Source: Treponema sp.
Lineage (GTDB): Bacteria > Spirochaetota > Spirochaetia > Treponematales > UBA12059
DNA length: 17,497 bases
Assembly: GCA_012517645.1 (NCBI GenBank)
Contig: JAAYUR010000250.1
Span: 1 to 17,497 of the forward strand
Direction of reading: 5' to 3'
This document shows positions 8,112 to 13,839 of this stretch, one piece after another. The stretch's first letter is position 1; each line of letters begins with the position of its first letter. The translations under genes were made by a program, and so were the position numbers. The notes below the pieces were generated by a model. The model was not told the origin of the DNA. It worked only from the letters and a program-made list of their open reading frames with translations, and searched no databases.

Positions 8112-9275
8112 ATGGATATGGACAGCGTCATCGGCCGGCAGCGTGTCAGCCCCCGGAGAAAACCCGTTCACCTCAACCCCCCGGCCCCTGCGCCGCGCAA
8201 CCGGACCGTCCCGGTTCGAGGCAGGCTGTCCCTGTTCACTCGGGGCAGGTTTTCCCGCTTCCCTCTTGTCGGAGCCGCCAAAGGATCGGACGGCCCGGGA
8301 TCGACCCCCCGCGCCGCGGCTCCGCGCCCGGGGCATTCCGCTCGAACCGCCGGGATCGCCGCTGCTGCCGTAGTCGCGGCCCTCCTGTCCCTCGGGGCGG
8401 CGGGCGGCATCCCCGCTCGGTACCGCGCCCCCGCCCGGGTGGTCCTTCACGAGGAGCCGTCCTCCCGGGAGATCCTCTCCCGCTTCGTTTCCCCCGAGCT
8501 CGGGGACGAGACGGACGGCGGACCGGGGTTCGAAATGCCTCCCCTGCCCGTGACCCTGGCCGTCTCCACCTATGTAGTTCGCCCGGGCGACGCTCTCTCC
8601 TCCATCGCCGCCCGCCATGGTGTCAACCTGGACACTCTGATCAGCATGAACGGAATCACCGACGCCCGCAGGATCCGGGCGGGCACCCGGCTCAGGATCC
8701 CCAATCTATCCGGGATCGTGCACGTAGTCGCCCGGGGTGAATCGGTCGGTTCCCTGGCGTCCCGGTACGGAGTCTCCCCCACGGCCCTCCTGGACGCCAA
8801 CGATTTGGGATCCGCGGTCATCCGGCCGGGCCAGACCCTCTTCATCCCCGGAGCCCGGATGTCCGCTACGGACCTGAAAAAGGCCCTGGGGGAGCTGGTG
8901 GCCTGGCCGGTTCGGGGACCCTTAAGCTCCTACTTCGGGTATCGCCCGAACCCCTTTACGGGGATCCGGCAGTTCCACAACGCCATCGACATCGTAGCCC
9001 CGGAGGGGACCCCCGTACGGTCCGCGATGGACGGCCGGGTCGCGGACACGGGGTACAACGCCATCTACGGCAACTATGTGATCCTGACCCATCCGGAGGG
9101 CTACCAGACCCTGTACGGTCACTTGAGCAAGGTCTCGGTAAAACGCGGAGCCTCCGTGCAGCAGGGGACGATCCTGGGCGCCGTCGGGACGACAGGGTAC
9201 AGCACGGGGCCCCATCTCCACTTCTCGGTGTTCAAGAAGGGAAGCGCCGTGGATCCCTTGAAGCTTCTGAAGTAG
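8112..9275 (+). CDS. LysM-LysM-M23 murein endopeptidase
   Basis: A 387-residue cell-wall hydrolase of the LytM/M23 zinc metallopeptidase family. The N-terminus (1-75) is basic and rich in Pro and Arg, followed by one hydrophobic segment (about 80-100, GIAAAAVVAALLSLGAAGG) that acts as a membrane anchor or uncleaved signal. Two LysM peptidoglycan-binding repeats follow (153-198, TYVVRPGDALSSIAARHG; 203-247, VHVVARGESVGSLASRYG). The M23 domain (about 265-385) has His289 and Asp293 in FHNAID, His337 in YGHL and His368/His370 in PHLHF, so the zinc site appears complete and the protein is probably active. The usual HxGxD is HNAID here. ATG 8112 has only a weak GGAA in front; ATG 8118 is an alternative start. 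The gene is divergent from lepB; its role in wall remodelling or cell separation is inferred. Confidence 0.93.
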   Translation: MDMDSVIGRQRVSPRRKPVHLNPPAPAPRNRTVPVRGRLSLFTRGRFSRFPLVGAAKGSDGPGSTPRAAAPRPGHSARTAGIAAAAVVAALLSLGAAGGIPARYRAPARVVLHEEPSSREILSRFVSPELGDETDGGPGFEMPPLPVTLAVSTYVVRPGDALSSIAARHGVNLDTLISMNGITDARRIRAGTRLRIPNLSGIVHVVARGESVGSLASRYGVSPTALLDANDLGSAVIRPGQTLFIPGARMSATDLKKALGELVAWPVRGPLSSYFGYRPNPFTGIRQFHNAIDIVAPEGTPVRSAMDGRVADTGYNAIYGNYVILTHPEGYQTLYGHLSKVSVKRGASVQQGTILGAVGTTGYSTGPHLHFSVFKKGSAVDPLKLLK

Positions 9276-9288
9276 GGGTATCTCTTCA

Positions 9289-9317
9289 TTGACGCGCGGA
9301 CCGATCGAAGGTAATAT
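9289..9317 (+). promoter_or_regulatory. Sigma-70 promoter for the 42-aa small protein
   Basis: TTGACG (9289-9294), a 17-base spacer and TAATAT (9312-9317) precede the small ORF. The start of transcription would be near 9324, giving a short leader that contains the GGAGGG ribosome-binding site. Confidence 0.55.
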
Positions 9318-9340
9318 CCGGTAAGGGTCGGGAGGGTTCT

Positions 9341-9469
9341 ATGCGGAAACTCGTCATCGTGGTCATAACAATCTTGGCCGTGTTTACCTTCATTCGCGAG
9401 TATCCCGTTTCCGACCAGACCCCCCATACCGTCCAGCGCGCCGGTGCCGACGCTTCTTCCCCGAATTAA
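9341..9469 (+). CDS. Small single-pass membrane protein, 42 aa, unknown function
   Basis: A 42-codon frame with ATG 9341, a strong GGAGGG Shine-Dalgarno at 9331-9336 and a TTGACG-17-TAATAT promoter just upstream. The translation begins MRKLVIVVITILAVFTFIREY: two basic residues, then about 14 hydrophobic residues, as in a short membrane anchor or an uncleaved signal. The polar tail has many Ser, Ala and Pro residues and ends SSPN. There is no lipobox cysteine. The promoter, ribosome-binding site, clean start and membrane-type N-terminus together argue that it is real despite its size. It sits between the M23 endopeptidase and the sigma-54-controlled sigma factor. I do not recognise a family and propose no function beyond likely inner-membrane location. 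Confidence 0.6.
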   Translation: MRKLVIVVITILAVFTFIREYPVSDQTPHTVQRAGADASSPN

Positions 9470-9522
9470 CCCTAAAGTCCCTCTTATTGTACTTTTTCAT
9501 ACGCCTAGTATCGCCTAAAGTC
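9470..9522 (+). repeat. Direct repeat upstream of the sigma-54 promoter (candidate activator sites)
   Basis: CCTAAAGTC occurs exactly at 9471-9479 and 9514-9522, 43 bases apart (about four helical turns). A degenerate relative, GCCTAGTATC at 9503-9512, abuts the second copy. The two copies lie about 185 and 140 bases upstream of the predicted sigma-54 start site, where enhancer-binding proteins usually bind. The activator role is inferred. Confidence 0.4.
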
Positions 9523-9543
9523 TAAAAAAATATACGGTCAACC

Positions 9544-9572
9544 TTGAATTTTGAGCCCCGCCGCGCTATAGA
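9544..9572 (+). promoter_or_regulatory. Weak sigma-70 promoter candidate upstream of the sigma factor gene
   Basis: TTGAAT (9544-9549), 17 bases, then TATAGA (9567-9572); each box matches consensus at 4 of 6 positions. It could give basal expression of the downstream sigma factor. A TATAAT at 9586-9591 has no matching -35 box. In this AT-rich stretch chance matches are likely, so confidence is low. Confidence 0.25.
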
Positions 9573-9628
9573 GGCAATAATTCCATATAATAGAAATAAA
9601 TACAAACACGGCACCAGTCGAATTAAGG

Positions 9629-9646
9629 TTGGCATGGAACTTGCAT
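9629..9646 (+). promoter_or_regulatory. Sigma-54 (-24/-12) promoter of the sigma-70-family gene
   Basis: TTGGCAT (9629-9635), five bases, then TTGCAT (9641-9646). This fits YTGGCACG-N4-TTGCW at every fixed position except one C-to-T in the -24 element; the G after CAY and the A/T-rich bases after TTGC also fit. GG and GC are 12 bases apart as required. Transcription should begin near 9656, only about four bases before the ATG at 9660. Confidence 0.82.
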
Positions 9647-9659
9647 ATCTAATAGTACG

Positions 9660-10508
9660 ATGAGTACCACGACGAACAAACCACGAAGCGGCGACACGGA
9701 CGACAGTCTCCGGTCGTACTACGCCAAGATCAAGACCATCCCCCTCCTGACTGCGGAGGAGGAACGGGCCCTGGCCCGGCGGATCCGGGCGGGGGACGAG
9801 GAAGCCCGGGGACGCCTGATCGAGGCCAATCTCCGGCTGGTCGTCAAGATCGCCCGCACCTTTTCCGCCTACGACGTTCCCCTGATCGACCTGATCCAGG
9901 AAGGCAACATGGGGCTCATCAAGGCCGCCGAGAAATTCGACGACCGCAGGAACGTCCGGTTCTCCACCTACGCGTCCTGGTGGATCAAGCAGGCCATCAC
10001 GCGGTCCCTGGTCAACAGCCGCAGGGCCATCCGGCTCCCGCACCGCAAGGAGGAGCTCCTCAAGCGGATCCAGCGGACCTACAACACCCTGACCCAGACC
10101 CTGCAGACCGAACCCTCCAGCGCGGATATCGCCCGGGACCTTCGGGTGTCCGAGGACGCGGTGAACTCGATCTTGGAGATGTCCGGCAGCCTGGTATCCC
10201 TGGACGCGGAGGACGGGGAGGATTCCGGTTCGGTGATCGACATCGTGGAGGACAGCACCTACGAACCCTCCCGCCAATTCGACGAAGTATGCACCCGGGA
10301 AAAGGTCCTGAGCATGCTCGAACTGCTCATGGAAAAGGAACGGCGGATCCTGCTCTACCGTTTCGAGTTCTTCGGCGGGGAGAAGTATACCCTCAAGCGG
10401 ATCGGCTCGGAGCTGGGAATTTCTCCGGAGACGGTGCGGCAGATCGAAAAGCGGGCCTTGTCCAAGCTCCGGGAGCAGGCATCCTTCGCGGAGTACGCGG
10501 CGATTTGA
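9660..10508 (+). CDS. Sigma-70 family RNA polymerase sigma factor, group 2 (RpoS-like)
   Basis: A 282-residue sigma factor that directs RNA polymerase to a promoter class. It has region 1.2 (about 16-50, DSLRSYYAKIKTIPLLTAEEE), region 2 (51-120, with LIDLIQEGNMGLIKAAEKFD and the -10-melting FSTYASWWIKQAI), region 3 (125-200) and region 4 (215-275, with TLKRIGSELGISPETVRQIEKRAL for the -35 box). Region 1.1 is absent, so it is an alternative (RpoS/RpoH-like) rather than the full-size primary factor. The start at 9660 is forced: no other ATG, GTG or TTG precedes the conserved domain, and no Shine-Dalgarno is present. A near-consensus -24/-12 promoter lies directly in front, implying control by RpoN plus an activator, as known for Borrelia rpoS. 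Orthology to RpoS is not proven by sequence reading alone. Confidence 0.92.
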   Translation: MSTTTNKPRSGDTDDSLRSYYAKIKTIPLLTAEEERALARRIRAGDEEARGRLIEANLRLVVKIARTFSAYDVPLIDLIQEGNMGLIKAAEKFDDRRNVRFSTYASWWIKQAITRSLVNSRRAIRLPHRKEELLKRIQRTYNTLTQTLQTEPSSADIARDLRVSEDAVNSILEMSGSLVSLDAEDGEDSGSVIDIVEDSTYEPSRQFDEVCTREKVLSMLELLMEKERRILLYRFEFFGGEKYTLKRIGSELGISPETVRQIEKRALSKLREQASFAEYAAI

Positions 10509-10528
10509 TTTTATTCTAAAAACTCCAA

Positions 10529-10557
10529 TTGCGCGGCTGACGATTTTCCGTTACAAT
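10529..10557 (+). promoter_or_regulatory. Promoter for the HD-GYP gene
   Basis: TTGCGC (10529-10534), a 17-base spacer and TACAAT (10552-10557), a good -10 box. Transcription would start near 10564 and give a leader of about 85 bases before the ATG at 10649. Confidence 0.5.
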
Positions 10558-10608
10558 TTCAGCTTGACCTTCCAACCGCCGATCCTGTAAGGGAGACGCC
10601 GCAGAGTT

Positions 10609-10631
10609 CGCCCGGGGCAGTGTCCCGGGCG
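10609..10631 (+). other. Perfect 8-bp hairpin in the HD-GYP leader
   Basis: CGCCCGGG (10609-10616) and CCCGGGCG (10624-10631) pair perfectly around a 7-base loop. The hairpin ends 9 bases before the GGAG ribosome-binding site. There is no U-tract after it, so it is a leader structure rather than an ordinary terminator; it might affect translation or mRNA stability. Confidence 0.45.
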
Positions 10632-10648
10632 GTTTGGAACGGAGAGCG

Positions 10649-11884
10649 ATGCCGCTAGAGCACACGGACATCCAGTCCATCATCCAGATCGACTCGGAGC
10701 TCAACAAGATCCGGGACTATGACCTGCTCTTGGAGCGTATCCTGCTGGAAGCCCGCAGGGTCGTGAACGCCGACGCGGGCTCCATCTATATAAAAGAAGG
10801 CGATACCCTCGCCATCAAGTATTCCCAGAACGACACCAAGCAGAAGGCCCTTCCCCCGGGTGAGAAGCTCATCTACAGCATCTTCACGATCCCGGTGAAC
10901 GAGAAGACGATCTCCGGGTACGTGGCCAAGACCGGGGAGTTCGTGAACATCCCGGACGTCTACAACCTGCCGCCGGGCTGTCCCTTCAGCTACGACACCA
11001 AGTTCGACACGATCTCCAAGTACAAGACCACCTCCATGATGACCATCCCCCTGAAGACCCAGAACAACGTGGTCCTAGGGGTCATCCAGGTCATCAACGC
11101 CAAGGACTCGGCCGGGAATGTGGTCCCCTTCAGCAAGGACGACGAGATCCTGGTCACCCACTTCGCGTCCAACGCCACCGTCGCCCTCCAGAGGGCCTAC
11201 CTGACCCGGGCCATGATCCTGCGGATGATCCGGATGGCGGAGATGCGGGACCCCAAGGAGACGGGGGCCCATGTCAACCGCGTCGCCGGCTACGCCGTGG
11301 AGATCTACGACCGCTGGGCGTTCAAGCAGGGCATTCCGGAAAAGGAGCGGGACAAACAGAAGGACCTTTTGAAGCTGGCCGCCATGCTCCACGACGTGGG
11401 CAAGGTAGGCATAAGCGACACGATTCTGAAAAAGCCCGCCCGGTTCACCGAGGATGAGTACAAGGTCATGCAGACCCACACCATCTACGGAGCCAAGCTC
11501 TTCGACGACCCCCAGTCCGATCTGGACACCATCGCCGCGGAGGTGGCCCTGACCCACCACGAGAACTGGAACGGAAAGGGCGGCTATCCGGGCTGGGTGG
11601 ATCCCTCCACGGGGAGAATCCTCAAAAAGCGCAGGGACGGGACCCCCCGGCCCCGCAAGGGAGAGGAGATCCCCCTCTGGGGACGGATCGTCGCCATCGC
11701 GGACGTCTACGACGCGCTGATCTGCAAGCGCGTATATAAGGAACCCTGGGACGAGGACAAAGTCTACTCGGAACTCCGGTATATGGCGGGCACCAAGTTC
11801 GATCCGGCCTTGGTCGAGATATTCTTCGAGATCCTGCCCCGGATCCAGCAGATCCGGGAGCGCAACCCCGACGCGGGGGAGTGA
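10649..11884 (+). CDS. GAF-HD-GYP domain c-di-GMP phosphodiesterase
   Basis: A 411-residue cytoplasmic signalling protein. An N-terminal GAF domain (about 22-185, from YDLLLERILLEARRVVNADAGSIY to SNATVALQRAYL) should sense a small molecule. A C-terminal HD-GYP domain (about 190-400) degrades c-di-GMP. The metal site is complete: His208, HD in MLHDVGK (248-249), His277, HHE (303-305) and Asp352 in IADVYDAL. The signature loop is HHENWNGKGGYP, with one extra Gly relative to the usual HHExxxGxGYP. About 25 residues rich in Lys and Arg (316-340) follow before IPLWGRI. The frame is open from TTG 10634, but ATG 10649 with GGAGAG at 10641-10646 is the better start. It is expressed from its own promoter after the sigma factor gene and might be linked to motility control (inference). 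Confidence 0.93.
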   Translation: MPLEHTDIQSIIQIDSELNKIRDYDLLLERILLEARRVVNADAGSIYIKEGDTLAIKYSQNDTKQKALPPGEKLIYSIFTIPVNEKTISGYVAKTGEFVNIPDVYNLPPGCPFSYDTKFDTISKYKTTSMMTIPLKTQNNVVLGVIQVINAKDSAGNVVPFSKDDEILVTHFASNATVALQRAYLTRAMILRMIRMAEMRDPKETGAHVNRVAGYAVEIYDRWAFKQGIPEKERDKQKDLLKLAAMLHDVGKVGISDTILKKPARFTEDEYKVMQTHTIYGAKLFDDPQSDLDTIAAEVALTHHENWNGKGGYPGWVDPSTGRILKKRRDGTPRPRKGEEIPLWGRIVAIADVYDALICKRVYKEPWDEDKVYSELRYMAGTKFDPALVEIFFEILPRIQQIRERNPDAGE

Positions 11885-11961
11885 CGGCCGGTCTCGATGC
11901 GACGGTTCGGTGCCCCGACCGAACCCCGGTCCCGCTCGGAAGGGCCGCTGGCCCTCCGCGG

Positions 11962-11991
11962 TTGACCAGGGCCGCCGGGCTGTTCTACACT
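11962..11991 (+). promoter_or_regulatory. Promoter for alaS (predicts a leaderless mRNA)
   Basis: TTGACC (11962-11967), an 18-base spacer and TACACT (11986-11991), followed by six bases and then the ATG at 11998. The predicted start of transcription falls on or next to the A of the start codon. No Shine-Dalgarno is present in front of the gene. Confidence 0.5.
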
Positions 11992-11997
11992 CCGGCC

Positions 11998-13788
11998 ATG
12001 ATCACCATCCACGAACTCCGCAGAAAGTACATAGAGTTCTTCAAGTCCAAGGGGCATGCGGAGATATCCGGCAAGTCCCTGATTCCCGACAACGACCCCA
12101 CGGTTCTGTTCACCACCGCGGGCATGCACCCCCTGGTACCCTACCTCCTCGGGGAACCCCACCCGGCGGGCAAGCGGCTCACGGACTACCAGAAGTGCAT
12201 CCGCACCGGGGACATCGACGCGGTGGGCGACCCCAGCCACCTCACCTTCTTCGAGATGCTCGGAAACTGGTCCCTGGGGGATTATTTCAAGGAAGAAGCC
12301 CTGGCCTGGAGCTTCGAGTTCCTGACGGACCCGAGGTGGCTGGGCATCCCCGCCGAAAAGCTCTCCGTGACGGTCTTCGCCGGGGAGGAGGGCATTCCCC
12401 GGGACGACGTGTCCGCGGAGATCTGGAAGAAGCTGGGCATTCCCGAGGAACGCATCCATTACCTTCCCCGGGAGGACAACTGGTGGGGCCCCGCCGGGGA
12501 GACCGGCCCCTGCGGCCCGGACAGCGAGATGTTCGTGGACACCGGGAAGCCCGCCTGCGGCCCGGACTGCCGCCCGGGCTGCCACTGCGGCAAGTACTTC
12601 GAGGTCTGGAACGACGTCTTCATGCAGTACAACAAGGATTCCGAGGGCCGCTACATCCCCCTCGCGGCCCCCTGCGTGGACACGGGCATGGGCATCGAGC
12701 GGACCGTGGCCATGCTCCAGGGCAAGAAGAGCGTCTACGACACCGAGGCCTTCACGGATGTCCTGGCCGCCATCGGCCGGGCCTGCGGAAAGCCGTATGA
12801 CGCGGACGACGAGTCCGGCAGGTCCTTCCGGATCATCGCGGACCACGCCCGGACCTCCACGTTCATCCTGGGGGATCCCAAGGCCGTCACACCTTCCAAC
12901 GTTGGGGCGGGCTACGTCCTCAGGCGGATCATCCGCCGGGCGGTGCGCCACGGACGCAAGCTGGGGATAGAAGGCAGCTTCCTCCCGGGGATCGCCCAGG
13001 TCGTGATCTCCACCTACGCCGAGCCCTACCCGGAGCTTGTGGAGAACCGGGCCCGCATCCTGGAGGAGCTGGCCAAGGAGGAGACCAAGTTTTTGGAGAC
13101 CCTCCAGAAGGGGGAGCACGAGTTCGAGAAGATGCTCCCCAACCTGCTCAAGAATCCCCGAAAGGTCATGTCCGGCCGCCTGGCCTTCAAGCTCTACGAC
13201 ACCTACGGCTTCCCCATAGAGCTGACCGAGGAGCTGGCCGCCGAGAACGGGATGACCGTGGACCGGCCGGAGTTCGACGAGGCCTTCAAGAAGCACCAGG
13301 AGCTCTCCCGGGCCGGGAGCGAGCAGGTCTTCAAAGGGGGACTCGCGGATCACGGGGAGGCGGCGGTAAAGTACCACACCGCCACGCACCTGCTGCACAA
13401 GGCCCTCCGCGTGGTCCTGGGGGACCACGTTGCCCAGAAGGGCTCCAACATCACCGCCGAACGGCTTCGCTTCGACTTTTCCCATGACGCGCCGATGACG
13501 CCCGAACAGATCCGGAGGGTCGAGGAGATCGTGAACGAGCAGATCCGACGGGATCTCCCGGTTTCCATGAAGATGGAACGCCTGGAGGACGCCAAGGCGG
13601 AAGGTGCGATCGCATTGTTCGGGGAGAAGTACGAGGAGACCGTGAAGGTCTACACCATCGGAGATTTTTCCAAGGAGGTCTGCGGAGGCCCCCATGTGGA
13701 GCGCACTGGGGTCCTGGGCAAGTTCGTGATCCAAAAGGAGCAGAGTTCCAGCGCCGGGGTGCGCAGGATCCGGGCGGTCCTGGAATAA
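11998..13788 (+). CDS. alaS: Alanine--tRNA ligase, short form lacking the C-Ala domain
   Basis: Charges tRNA-Ala with alanine. From ATG 11998 it has 596 residues, against about 870 for most bacterial AlaRS. The class II catalytic core is complete (TVLFTTAGMHPLVPYL at 35-50, SHLTFFEMLGNWSLGDYF at 80-97, VDTGMGIERT at 227-236), as is the tRNA-recognition helical domain. The editing domain keeps its zinc motifs HTATH (460-464) and CGGPH (562-566). The protein then stops at SSSAGVRRIRAVLE, so the oligomerisation/C-Ala region is absent. Short AlaRS is known in spirochaetes such as Borrelia, so this is probably lineage-typical rather than a truncation. A cysteine cluster (Cys187, 191, 195, 197) lies in the catalytic domain and may bind zinc. 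The frame extends back to 11881, but those residues are not AlaRS-like. Confidence 0.96.
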   Translation: MITIHELRRKYIEFFKSKGHAEISGKSLIPDNDPTVLFTTAGMHPLVPYLLGEPHPAGKRLTDYQKCIRTGDIDAVGDPSHLTFFEMLGNWSLGDYFKEEALAWSFEFLTDPRWLGIPAEKLSVTVFAGEEGIPRDDVSAEIWKKLGIPEERIHYLPREDNWWGPAGETGPCGPDSEMFVDTGKPACGPDCRPGCHCGKYFEVWNDVFMQYNKDSEGRYIPLAAPCVDTGMGIERTVAMLQGKKSVYDTEAFTDVLAAIGRACGKPYDADDESGRSFRIIADHARTSTFILGDPKAVTPSNVGAGYVLRRIIRRAVRHGRKLGIEGSFLPGIAQVVISTYAEPYPELVENRARILEELAKEETKFLETLQKGEHEFEKMLPNLLKNPRKVMSGRLAFKLYDTYGFPIELTEELAAENGMTVDRPEFDEAFKKHQELSRAGSEQVFKGGLADHGEAAVKYHTATHLLHKALRVVLGDHVAQKGSNITAERLRFDFSHDAPMTPEQIRRVEEIVNEQIRRDLPVSMKMERLEDAKAEGAIALFGEKYEETVKVYTIGDFSKEVCGGPHVERTGVLGKFVIQKEQSSSAGVRRIRAVLE

Positions 13789-13804
13789 TCGGAACGATTC
13801 CTGC

Positions 13805-13833
13805 TGGACAGGTCCCCGATATTGGGGCATACT
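13805..13833 (+). promoter_or_regulatory. Promoter for the histidine kinase (predicts a leaderless mRNA)
   Basis: TGGACA (13805-13810, 5/6), a 17-base spacer and CATACT (13828-13833, 4/6), then six bases and ATG 13840. The geometry is the same as at alaS, again placing the start of transcription at the start codon. Confidence 0.45.
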
Positions 13834-13839
13834 GAGAAA

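Noticed and set aside
5675..8618. Very long frames opposite to or overlapping the PBP/lepB genes (808 aa on the + strand from 5675, 899 aa on the - strand to 8618)
   Set aside because: They are shadows caused by high GC. Their translations are low-complexity Gly/Pro/Arg sequence with no domains, while the PBP and lepB frames carry complete catalytic motifs.
9586..9591. Perfect TATAAT in the AT-rich region
   Set aside because: No -35 box at 16-18 bases; probably a chance match in AT-rich sequence, so it was not called as a promoter.
10609..10631. HD-GYP leader hairpin as rho-independent terminator of the sigma factor gene
   Set aside because: No U-run follows, and it lies downstream of the HD-GYP promoter, about 100 bases past the sigma factor stop.
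11881..11997. Upstream extension of the alaS frame to GTG 11881
   Set aside because: The extra 39 residues do not resemble AlaRS, and the promoter lies within them; ATG 11998 begins the family-typical MITIHELRRKYIEFF.
11764..13830. A 688-aa frame on the - strand opposite alaS
   Set aside because: It is antisense to a complete AlaRS, rich in Gly, Leu, Val and His without motifs; a GC-driven shadow.
13822..13839. TTG 13822 as start of the histidine kinase
   Set aside because: It falls in the promoter spacer and adds six residues without a ribosome-binding site.
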